Shown: one piece after another, positions 1-6,830 of the stretch
How the letters are laid out: every line of letters starts with the position of its first letter
How positions within the stretch are numbered: position 1 is the stretch's first letter
Assembly: GCA_021324995.1 (NCBI GenBank)
Contig: JAJPIB010000029.1
Span: 1-34,514, forward strand
Reading direction: 5' to 3'
Length of the DNA stretch: 34,514 nt
Source: Chlamydiia bacterium
GTDB lineage: Bacteria > Chlamydiota > Chlamydiia > Chlamydiales > Rhabdochlamydiaceae
Notes under the pieces: generated by a model
Database searches by the model: none
What the model saw: the letters and a program-made list of their open reading frames with translations, nothing else
Told to the model about the DNA's origin: nothing
Position numbers and translations under genes: made by a program

Positions 1-369
1 TTTAAAATTTAATCCCCCTCTGTGAGCTCTGTGATCTCTAGCGAACCTTGTTCGCGGGTGGTTGAAAAATGCTTTTTCCCGATTCTTCAGTTTTTTTCGG
101 TATAATTCTACAGGCTTCTGTTGATTAAAGAGGCAAAAGACGTGATGTTTAATGTCACCGAGCAGTGTAGATGGTACTTCTTCAAGGATTGTTCCTAGAC
201 CGATGAACTCTAAGAATTCCATTTCATTGGCCAGCAAGAAGCTTTTGCGGTCTTTTAAGCGGAGGTTTTTTGAGGCCGCTATATCTAAAAAACTATTCCA
301 GAAGATTCCTTTAGCATCTTTGCATAAATGATTAAGTAGCCCGTTATCGATAGAAATTCGCTCGGTCAT
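1..369 (-). CDS. Unrecognised protein, N-terminal 123 residues (runs off window)
   Basis: The minus strand is open from an ATG at 369 to the window edge (123 codons, no stop). A strong Shine-Dalgarno (GAGGTGA, about 6 nt upstream) supports this start. The protein begins MTERISIDNGLLNHLC and is mostly helical and hydrophilic. A basic stretch near residues 90-115 (KKLKNREKAFF, then RTRFARDHRAHRGG) could contact nucleic acid. I do not recognise the family. It lies outside the left repeat of the integrated element, so it was probably the gene downstream of ssrA before integration. I am confident it is a gene and not confident of any function. Confidence 0.6.
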   Translation of the reverse strand, partial: MTERISIDNGLLNHLCKDAKGIFWNSFLDIAASKNLRLKDRKSFLLANEMEFLEFIGLGTILEEVPSTLLGDIKHHVFCLFNQQKPVELYRKKLKNREKAFFNHPRTRFARDHRAHRGGLNFK

Positions 370-500
370 AAAAAATCACCTCAAGACTTTGTCAAGTTCT
401 GAAATGACGAAAAAATAGAAGTTTTTGAATTAGGACCTTCAGAACTTATAGAGAACGAACGCAACATTCTTATCCTAAAAAGCATGACAAGAGAAATTAT

Positions 501-525
501 GGTTGGATACTGATCGCATCCAACC
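501..525 (-). terminator. Stem-loop at attL, probable ancestral ssrA terminator hairpin
   Basis: GGTTGGAT (501-508) pairs with ATCCAACC (518-525) around a 9-nt loop. Read on the minus strand it begins 3 nt after the end of the tmRNA fragment, where a terminator would sit. The T-rich tract after it is weak. A hairpin with nearly the same stem lies at 8261-8284, after the intact ssrA. Confidence 0.4.
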
Positions 526-542
526 AATTGGAGGTGGAGAGA
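517..542 (+). repeat. attL: left 26-bp attachment repeat
   Basis: Identical to 8277-8302. It contains the last 14 nt of ssrA (529-542, reverse strand, ending in the CCA complement) and a central palindrome CCAATTGG (524-531), a plausible crossover region for a serine recombinase. The bases on either side (g516, c543) differ from the right copy, which fixes the identity block. Confidence 0.85.
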
Positions 543-766
543 CGCATTCAGAACTTTTGATTGGAGTAGAATAAGGATCCCAAGCGTATTCAATTCTTCT
601 ACTCAGGGGCAGAGGGTTGGCTAACAGAAAGTTAATGGGACTCCCAGTAGGTGGAACGAGCACCTTGGAGAAACAGAGGGGGTATGCTCCTTAATATAGA
701 AGCGGTACCTACTGATATTTATGAAAATCGTCTCAAGAAGAGAGAGTTGTAAAAGTCTATCAGCAG

Positions 767-1177
767 TTAAAAAGTTTCTAAATAGAATTGACCATCTTGA
801 CTTAAGTAATAGATCTTTCTAGCTGGAATATGGACACTTACATAAACTATTCCTGACAAAGCCAGCTGCCTATGAAAATCGGCTACTGAAATTTTCCCAG
901 CATCAAAATCTTCAAGAGATTTTTCTAGCATAGATAAATTGAATTTTTCTCCGATGACAAAAGGCTGAGATTGAATATAACCTTTCACGTCCGTTGCAGG
1001 TAATTGCAGCAACAATTGATCTGTTGAATAAAAAAATAGTTCATCGCTAACAACATCATATGTTTGACGAATCACTTGCAGATCTAAAAGTCGAGCTGTA
1101 AATTCTTCAAAAGGTCCAGGATGGAGACACCGCTCCTCAACTATGCTGACGATTTCAGTATTTGGCATACAGTCCAT
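767..1177 (-). CDS. DUF1398-like protein (YbcV family)
   Basis: 136 aa, close to the usual length of the DUF1398/YbcV family (about 130 aa). The layout matches that family as I recall it: a short N-terminal helix, then an aromatic strand pair (VVSDELFFYSTDQLLLQL, residues about 42-59), a helical middle with DFHRQLALSGI near residue 100, and a closing strand pair with VYVSVHIPARKIYYLSQDG. Members occur in bacteria and prophages and have no established biochemistry. The ATG at 1177 has no clear ribosome binding site, and a second ATG three codons on is possible. It is divergent from the aldo/keto reductase and is probably cargo. Confidence 0.65.
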   Translation of the reverse strand: MDCMPNTEIVSIVEERCLHPGPFEEFTARLLDLQVIRQTYDVVSDELFFYSTDQLLLQLPATDVKGYIQSQPFVIGEKFNLSMLEKSLEDFDAGKISVADFHRQLALSGIVYVSVHIPARKIYYLSQDGQFYLETF

Positions 1178-1423
1178 ATAGAGTTCCGTGGATTGAAAAA
1201 ATTAGAATGTACCAGAGTACGTCTATTGTAATCTAGCTTTTCCGATTGAATGGCGATAGATTAAAAATTTTTTTGGAGTTTTGCTATAAGATTGAGCCGT
1301 GGATTGAGTGTACTGGTAGTTAGATGCTTTCAGTTCTTTCGATTGAGTAAAATGAAAAATAACTTTAAGATGGATTTCCTGATATCGTTGGAGAAACGCA
1401 TTGAAACAACAAGGTCGTAACAC

Positions 1424-2425
1424 ATGGAACATAGAAAATTAGGCAAAAAGGGACCTCGTGTTTCTGCTTTAGGTTTAGGCTGTATGGGGATGTCAGCCTC
1501 GTATGGAGTGACGGACGATGCCACCTCTTTGCAAGTAATTCAGCGAGCTTATGATCGGGGAATCACGTTTTTTGATACGGCGGACATGTATGGAAACGGG
1601 GCTAATGAGCAACTCTTAGGAGGTGCAATTCGCTCTTTCAGAGATAAAATCATTCTTGCAACGAAATGTGGCATCAAATTCATTGGAGATGAGTGTAAGA
1701 TTGACAATATTCCAAGTTATATTAAGCAGTCTTGTGAAGCGAGTTTAAGAAGGCTAGGTGTAGAAGAAATAGATCTGTATTATTTGCATCGTTACAACCC
1801 AGGCGTGCCTTTGCATGAATCTATGGGTGCTTTGCTCGATCTCATAAAGGAAGGAAAAGTAAAGCATATCGGCTTATCAGAGGTAGATGGCGAGACGCTG
1901 GGAAAAGCTCATCAGATTTTAGGCGATAGTCTCGTAGCATTACAAACGGAGTATTCTATTGCCAATGCTGAATTTGCTGAAATTGTGCTTCCTACTTGTA
2001 GAAAGCTAGGCATCTCATTTATTCCTTATAGTCCTCTTGGAAGGGGATTACTCTCAGGAAAAATTAAAGATGCGAAAGCTTTTAAGGAAAGTACTGCTAT
2101 AGAGTATCGAGCTATGTTACCTCAATTTCAACCTGATGTTTTGACTGATAACTTAGTTCTTATCAAAGCCATTGAAACGATTGCAAAGAGAAAAAAATGC
2201 ACAGTGGCGCAATTATCCTTAGCCTGGTTGCTAGCTCAAGGAAATGATATCATTCCTATTCCTGGTACGAAAAAACTCGAGTATTTGGAAGAGAATATTG
2301 GGTCTTTGAATGTAAGCCTTTCAAATGAAGACTTAGAACTTATTGAGAACGCTAGAAGTGAGAACCCTGTTAAAGGAGGGCGTTATCCTAAAGAATTGAT
2401 GGAGCTGTTTCATTTAAAGATTTAA
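1424..2425 (+). CDS. Aldo/keto reductase
   Basis: A 333-aa NADPH-dependent oxidoreductase of the aldo/keto reductase superfamily, full length. The fold is recognisable from its start (RKLGKKGPRVSALGLGCMGM). The catalytic tetrad is visible: Asp51 and Tyr56 in FFDTADMYG, Lys81 in LATKCG, and His122 in YYLHRYNP. The cofactor-binding part follows, with PYSPLGRGLLSG and IPIPGTKK near residues 202 and 277. It resembles the group of plant/bacterial AKRs that reduce aldehydes or pyridoxal-like carbonyls; the true substrate cannot be read from sequence. It lies inside the ssrA element, divergent from the DUF1398-like gene and convergent with the 477-aa gene, so it is probably metabolic cargo. Confidence 0.93.
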   Translation: MEHRKLGKKGPRVSALGLGCMGMSASYGVTDDATSLQVIQRAYDRGITFFDTADMYGNGANEQLLGGAIRSFRDKIILATKCGIKFIGDECKIDNIPSYIKQSCEASLRRLGVEEIDLYYLHRYNPGVPLHESMGALLDLIKEGKVKHIGLSEVDGETLGKAHQILGDSLVALQTEYSIANAEFAEIVLPTCRKLGISFIPYSPLGRGLLSGKIKDAKAFKESTAIEYRAMLPQFQPDVLTDNLVLIKAIETIAKRKKCTVAQLSLAWLLAQGNDIIPIPGTKKLEYLEENIGSLNVSLSNEDLELIENARSENPVKGGRYPKELMELFHLKI

Positions 2426-2435
2426 TTATCAGTGT

Positions 2436-2455
2436 AAATCTAAAATTTTTAGATA
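2436..2455. terminator. AT-rich palindrome between convergent genes
   Basis: ATCTAAAA and TTTTAGAT face each other across one base in the 58-bp gap between the aldo/keto reductase and the convergent 477-aa gene. It is short and AT-only, so terminator function is a weak inference. Confidence 0.3.
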
Positions 2456-2483
2456 AACGAGAGTTCATTCAATAGTTTTAATT

Positions 2484-3917
2484 TCAAACTGTTCTAATGG
2501 AATTTTTCGATTTTAGGTGGTTCTGTCTTAGCTCCTGCAAAATTAGCCCCACATCTGTGTGAGAGTTAAGTTTTAAGGAAAGACGGGCACCATTGAATTG
2601 GAAGTGAGATCCATGCGATTTTGTAAAAAATTCTTGCTTAAGGCGTTGTGGTAGATTGAGTCGATGGATGTGTTTGGAGGCTGATTCCCATTTTCTTGTT
2701 AGTTTTGCCCTCTTTACTCCACTATTGGGATCTTTTAGTGTCTCTTTCATAAATTGATGCAGACGTGACCCAGCAGGATCCGCCCCTTCGTGAAATTTTT
2801 GAACGTAAAATTTTTCAAGACTTTGATTTTCAAAAGTGACATGCACCCACAATTCGTTTCCATCAAGAACTAATTCGAAAGTCGTAGTAGGGGAATAGGC
2901 GGCATAGAATGGAAGGTTCCTAGTAGCGGGATCTTGAGAAAGGTATGAAGCTATCGCATTGGCTAAAGTACGGATTCCCGTTCTAAAAAATGCCGTTGTG
3001 AAAATGACAGGTGTCCTCCCCGCATGATTCACTCGATCTCTTACATCAGCAATTTCCCGCCAAGTCGCTTGTTCACAAGTCGTTTTAAAATGCTTCTCCA
3101 AGTCATTTCCATTTTTTGGCCTTACGACCTCATTGAAATAGAATTCCGTCGTTTTCCAACACCAAAGAGCGGTTTCAAAATACCACCAAATAACAGCGGG
3201 ATCTTGCAAACGGTTCCAATGAACTGCATCCATTGCAGCGTATGCTTCAATAACAGCAGGGGCAAAGGTAAATTCTTCAATATATGGTTCATCAACAAGA
3301 TGGTAATCGGGAGGCACCTGCAACAAGTTGCCTTCATCTTCCTTGCGGGCAATTTCTAATTCATCAGCGCTAAGCACTTTTGATGTAGAGTGATCTTCAA
3401 ACACCTTAACCCATCTCTCCTCTTGATTCGGATCAGTTTGTACATAGATTTTACGGCTTGTGAGCTTAGCGTAAGGCTTGCATAGATCTATATAACCAGC
3501 ATTTACCAAAAGCTCAAACAACTGCTTCAATTCATCATAGAGAATTTGGTAAGGGGGAGATCCAAACCATTTCTCTTCACCCGATGTAAGGCGTTGAATC
3601 AATGCAACCTTTTTTGTAATGATCTCATTCGAACAAATGCCCAGAGTTATCTGTATTTCATTAGCTGTTTCTTTGAGTTCTTCTAAGGCTTTTGCTTCGG
3701 TTTCCTTCACCTTGATATTCATCCGATCTCGCGTGCGCATCCAATCTTTACGTAGTTCATCGATAAGGTTGTTTTCTGCGAGAAGGGGGATGGCTTGGGT
3801 GCAGAACAACTCAACAACTTCATCCCTGTTTTGAATTTCGTTCGATTGCCTTTCAAATCGTTCTAAACAATTCAGCAAAAGCAAAGATTGATCAATAGCA
3901 AGAGTCAATGGTTCCAC
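2484..3917 (-). CDS. Unknown 477-aa element-borne protein
   Basis: A soluble 477-aa protein without signal peptide or membrane segments. Residues about 55-100 are charged and helical, probably coiled coil (RDRMNIKVKETEAKALEEL). The middle (about 255-330) is rich in Trp and aromatics with DVRDRVNHAGRTPVIF. The C-terminal part is mixed alpha/beta and basic. I recognise no family or catalytic motif. The start is probably GTG at 3917, because the frame is closed just upstream; AAGGA sits too close to that GTG, so TTG at codon 4 is an alternative. It diverges from the SpoVG-primase block and may be cargo such as a defence or regulatory protein, which I cannot show. Confidence 0.7.
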   Translation of the reverse strand: MEPLTLAIDQSLLLLNCLERFERQSNEIQNRDEVVELFCTQAIPLLAENNLIDELRKDWMRTRDRMNIKVKETEAKALEELKETANEIQITLGICSNEIITKKVALIQRLTSGEEKWFGSPPYQILYDELKQLFELLVNAGYIDLCKPYAKLTSRKIYVQTDPNQEERWVKVFEDHSTSKVLSADELEIARKEDEGNLLQVPPDYHLVDEPYIEEFTFAPAVIEAYAAMDAVHWNRLQDPAVIWWYFETALWCWKTTEFYFNEVVRPKNGNDLEKHFKTTCEQATWREIADVRDRVNHAGRTPVIFTTAFFRTGIRTLANAIASYLSQDPATRNLPFYAAYSPTTTFELVLDGNELWVHVTFENQSLEKFYVQKFHEGADPAGSRLHQFMKETLKDPNSGVKRAKLTRKWESASKHIHRLNLPQRLKQEFFTKSHGSHFQFNGARLSLKLNSHTDVGLILQELRQNHLKSKNSIRTV

Positions 3918-4042
3918 GTCCTTATTACATTTTTATAATCGCGCTTCAATACAAACGCTTCCGATTATTATCTCACCCTAGCATACACCGATCGCACTTA
4001 TATCTCAAAAAATTCCCATCCAATCGCATTTGCGCCCAAAAC

Positions 4043-4060
4043 CTCTCATAGGTGTGAGAG
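4043..4060. promoter_or_regulatory. Perfect 6-6-6 palindrome, possible operator
   Basis: CTCTCA, spacer TAGGTG, TGAGAG: a perfect dyad in the 162-bp gap between two divergent transcription units of the element, 20 bp before the first + strand open frame. The position and symmetry suit a repressor site. No binding protein can be named. Confidence 0.35.
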
Positions 4061-4079
4061 ATCCTTTATTTTAAAAGAC

Positions 4080-4262
4080 ATGAAAAAGCGCAGGTCTATC
4101 TCCCTCCCTATCGTGACTTCTCCAGAAAATCGACTGGGACAGTTTTTTGACCTGCTGCTGCGAATAGACAAACGTAACAACCCAGAGCTGTATGACAGTC
4201 ACCAAAGTAGAAATCCTTCCGATCCATCCCCAAAACGGGTTGATGGCATTCGCCTGCGTTGA
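4080..4262 (+). CDS. Possible small 60-aa protein ahead of the SpoVG-like gene
   Basis: 60 codons from ATG 4080, overlapping the SpoVG-like gene by 71 bases in another frame. The first 40 residues (KRRSISLPIVTSPE, then QFFDLLLRIDKRNNPELYD) look like a real small protein, with a basic start and one amphipathic helix. The tail, read in the overlap, is low in hydrophobic residues. It could be a small regulator translationally coupled to the next gene, or a chance frame. No clear ribosome binding site is seen. Confidence 0.4.
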   Translation: MKKRRSISLPIVTSPENRLGQFFDLLLRIDKRNNPELYDSHQSRNPSDPSPKRVDGIRLR

Positions 4263-4461
4263 GTTAGATGGGCGATTTTATGTTAGTTCCATAGGGGTCC
4301 ATCGCAAAAGGGATGGTTCTGGCTACAGGATCACTTATCCGACCAAAAGAATTGGCGAACACAGCCAAACGATTTGCCATCCCATTACGCAGGCCTTGAG
4401 CAAAGAAATTGAACATGCCGTGTGTGAAAAAGCAGGGAAAGTGCTTGGGAGTTTAGCGTAA
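4192..4461 (+). CDS. SpoVG-like nucleic-acid-binding regulator
   Basis: An 89-aa protein with the layout of the SpoVG family (84-100 aa). It opens with a strand like the family's VTDVRLRRV (here VTKVEILPI), followed by MAFACVELDGRFYVSSIGVHR, then ITYPTKRIG in place of the conserved 'MPSKR', and CHPITQALSKEIEHAV in place of 'AHPINSxxRxxIxxAV'. SpoVG proteins bind DNA and RNA and act as global regulators. Here the gene sits just upstream of the primase-helicase (21-bp gap), as often seen in phage and plasmid replication modules, so it probably regulates or assists the element. The ribosome binding site is weak. Confidence 0.75.
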   Translation: MTVTKVEILPIHPQNGLMAFACVELDGRFYVSSIGVHRKRDGSGYRITYPTKRIGEHSQTICHPITQALSKEIEHAVCEKAGKVLGSLA

Positions 4462-4482
4462 CAATTTAAAAAAGAGGTAATA

Positions 4483-6201
4483 ATGATGATCAATGAACTT
4501 ATCAATCTGATAGAAGTTAAAACAGGCTTTGGTGCAAAGAAATCAGGGCGCGGGTATAGCTTGCGATGTCCTGCTCATGACGATACTACCCCAAGCCTTT
4601 CAGTCAGCGAAGGTGATGACGGTAAAATCCTCGTTAATTGTTTCTCGGGATGCTCTCATGCAAATATCTGTGGATCTCTAGGCATAGAAATTACCAGTTT
4701 ATTCCCTACGAAACTTGGTGACGAATATGGACCTGCTGGGCAACGGATAGAATATCCTTATCGCGATGAGAACGGCCATACGCTTTTTTCTAAAATCCGC
4801 ATAGAGCCTGGATTTAATGGCAAATCAAAGAGTTTTTACTGGGAAAGACTAGGTGAGAAAGGAGAAATAATTAAGAATCTCGATGGATGTCAAAAGATCC
4901 TGTATCGATTGCCTGAAGTTCTAAAAGCAGCCCAAGAAAAGAAAACTATATTTCTTGTTGAAGGGGAGAAGGATGTTGATAAACTTGCTCAATATGGGCT
5001 CGTAGCCACTACAGCTCCCGAATCACTTAAATGGCAGGATGATTTCACAGCCGTTCTCCACGAGTGTGACGTCGTCATCCTTTATGACATGGATAAAACA
5101 GGGCTCGAACGGAGAGATCTTTTATGTAAATCATTGTATGGGAAAGTTAGGTCTCTCCGTGTCATAGATCTACCTGGCCTTGAATACCAAGAATCGCATG
5201 GTAAAGATATTAGCGATTGGTTTGCGGATGGAAATACTACCAGTCGTCTCCTCGAAATTTTGGCCTCTAGAACAGATTATTCGCCGACTGTACCAAAATC
5301 GAAAATTAGGGCGGTCACTTTGGAGGAGTTTTTGAAAATGGAATTGCCAAAAAGGGAGATGATTCTTGCTCCTTTCTTCCCGTCACAAGGCTTATGTCTT
5401 TTGTATGCACAACGTGGAGTCGGGAAAACTCATGTAGCCCTAGGAATTGGATATGCAATCGCAACGGGAGGATCTTTCCTAAAATGGAAGGCTCCGAAGC
5501 CGAGGAAAGTCCTATACATCGATGGGGAGATGCCTGCAGGGGCTATGCAAGAGCGTTTGCAACGAATCTCGCTCAAAGAAGATCTAAAACTTCCTGACCC
5601 GTCGTATCTCCAGCTGATTACCCCTGATTTACAGGATAATGCAATGCCAGATCTTTCGATTAAGGAAGAAAGGGGTGCCTTGGAGGATTTGATTCTTGGC
5701 AGTGATCTCATCATTATCGACAACATATCGACTTTATTTCGAAGCGTGGATGAAAACGAAGCCGAAAGTTGGCAACCCGTGCAAGACTGGGCCTTAGAGC
5801 TGCGCAGAAAGGGCAAATCTGTGCTTTTTGTTCATCATGCAGGAAAGAAAGGCCTACAACGCGGTACCAGCAAAAGAGAGGATGTTCTTGATTGTGTTAT
5901 CAAGTTGGTACAGCCTTCTGGATATTCCGCCGATCAAGGAGCTGCCTTTGAAGTCATCTTCGAAAAAACACGACATTTTACTGGCAATGATGCCGCTCCA
6001 TTTCAAGTGCGTTTAAAAGAGGAAGAAGATGGGCTTTGGCAGTGGGAAGTTGGGGGAATAACAATCGATTCAGAGGTAGAGGAAGTAGCTGAAGCCGTGA
6101 AGGAAGGGTTAACAATTGGACAGACGATGAACCGCACAGGTTTGACCAAGTCACAAGTAGAAACAAGGAAGAAAAAGGCTAAAGAACAAGGCCTTATATG
6201 A
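4483..6201 (+). CDS. Primase-helicase: CHC2-type zinc finger, TOPRIM, RepA-like ATPase
   Basis: A 572-aa replication protein with three visible parts. A CHC2-like zinc finger has Cys29 and His32 (RCPAHDD) with Cys53/Cys57 (NCFSGC). A TOPRIM domain has its acidic motifs at 159-164 (VEGEKD) and 201-207 (YDMDKTG). A RecA/RepA-like ATPase has a Walker A at 309-317 (AQRGVGKTH) and a Walker B at 409-414 (LIIIDN), followed by VLFVHHAGKKG near 447-457. The last 40 residues look like a small winged helix or HTH (TIGQTMNRTGLTKSQVETR). This is the primase-helicase typical of plasmids, phages and integrative elements, and should replicate the excised circle. Two ATGs stand in tandem at the start, behind GAGGT. 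Confidence 0.88.
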   Translation: MMINELINLIEVKTGFGAKKSGRGYSLRCPAHDDTTPSLSVSEGDDGKILVNCFSGCSHANICGSLGIEITSLFPTKLGDEYGPAGQRIEYPYRDENGHTLFSKIRIEPGFNGKSKSFYWERLGEKGEIIKNLDGCQKILYRLPEVLKAAQEKKTIFLVEGEKDVDKLAQYGLVATTAPESLKWQDDFTAVLHECDVVILYDMDKTGLERRDLLCKSLYGKVRSLRVIDLPGLEYQESHGKDISDWFADGNTTSRLLEILASRTDYSPTVPKSKIRAVTLEEFLKMELPKREMILAPFFPSQGLCLLYAQRGVGKTHVALGIGYAIATGGSFLKWKAPKPRKVLYIDGEMPAGAMQERLQRISLKEDLKLPDPSYLQLITPDLQDNAMPDLSIKEERGALEDLILGSDLIIIDNISTLFRSVDENEAESWQPVQDWALELRRKGKSVLFVHHAGKKGLQRGTSKREDVLDCVIKLVQPSGYSADQGAAFEVIFEKTRHFTGNDAAPFQVRLKEEEDGLWQWEVGGITIDSEVEEVAEAVKEGLTIGQTMNRTGLTKSQVETRKKKAKEQGLI

Positions 6202-6223
6202 AAAATCAACAACTTTTCCGATT

Positions 6224-6256
6224 TTCCGATTCCTATAGAGAATTCAGAAATCGGAA
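6224..6256. repeat. Intergenic inverted repeat, 8-bp arms
   Basis: TTCCGATT (6224-6231) and AATCGGAA (6249-6256) are separated by 17 nt, between the primase-helicase gene and the 172-aa gene. An extra TTCCGATT-like unit lies just upstream, so this may be an iterated binding site or a partial terminator. Confidence 0.35.
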
Positions 6257-6276
6257 GTGAGCAAAAGGAGAAAAAC

Positions 6277-6795
6277 ATGACAACGCAAAAACAGCTAGAG
6301 GCAAACCGTCTGAATGCCCAACAATCAACGGGCCCGAGATCTCTTGAGGGCAAGGCTGCTGTCTCTGCAAATCCTCTGAAACATGGGGTATTCAGCAGGC
6401 AAGTAGTATTAGAAGGGGAATCTAAAAAGGAATTTGAAGCTCTGAAGATAGAATTTTACGAACAGTTTCGTCCCGAAGGACTCCTTGAGCAGCTATTTTG
6501 TGAAAGGGCCTTGGCTGCCGCTTGGCGGCTATCGAGAGTCACACAGATGGAGTCAATGCTGATCAACTATGCAGCGAGTGGATCGTACAGCAATGGCATT
6601 ATTGAAGTACTTGGGGGGAGTCAGGGAGGTGAATTAGCCCTATTATCACGGTATGAAATTTCTTTAGAAAAAATTCTCTTTAGGTCTTTAGCTGAACTGA
6701 AAGCGTTACAAGCTGAGAAAAGGAAAGAGGGGCTAGAAATTGGCTTTGTTCCGCAAAATTTATCAGAGGAAAATATCGAAGACAAAATGGTATAA
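6277..6795 (+). CDS. Mobile-DNA-associated 172-aa protein of unknown function
   Basis: Preceded by a strong AAGGAG ribosome binding site. The N-terminus (QKQLEANRLNAQQSTGPRSLEGKAAV, then NPLKHGVFS) matches a widespread signature, roughly 'ANRRNAQKSTGPRTxEGKxxxxxNAxKHGLxS', found in many short bacterial proteins, often near mobile DNA. The rest is helical (residues about 45-110, RPEGLLEQLFCERALAAAWRLSRV). The function of these proteins is not established; I recall the signature and have not searched it. The gene lies between the primase-helicase and recombinase genes, probably in the same transcription unit. Confidence 0.75.
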   Translation: MTTQKQLEANRLNAQQSTGPRSLEGKAAVSANPLKHGVFSRQVVLEGESKKEFEALKIEFYEQFRPEGLLEQLFCERALAAAWRLSRVTQMESMLINYAASGSYSNGIIEVLGGSQGGELALLSRYEISLEKILFRSLAELKALQAEKRKEGLEIGFVPQNLSEENIEDKMV

Positions 6796-6830
6796 TCGAC
6801 CTCCTCTAAAGATGTAGCAAGGATGTATTT

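Larger units (their letters stand above)
370..766. other. Gene-free stretch holding the left end of the integrated element
   Basis: No convincing gene lies here. The stretch holds the leader of the 1-369 gene, a stem-loop (501-508 pairing with 518-525), the left attachment repeat (517-542), and an open frame (543-624) that would supply an alternative C-terminus to the recombinase in the circular form of the element. The short minus-strand open frames over it cross the attachment repeat, lack ribosome binding sites and look spurious. Confidence 0.5.

Noticed and set aside
381-663. Two minus-strand frames of 70 and 62 codons
   Set aside because: They cross the attachment repeat, so they would have been formed only by integration; no ribosome binding site and odd composition.
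1223-1524. Minus-strand frames between the DUF1398-like and aldo/keto reductase genes
   Set aside because: No ribosome binding site; they extend antisense into the reductase start and overlap each other.
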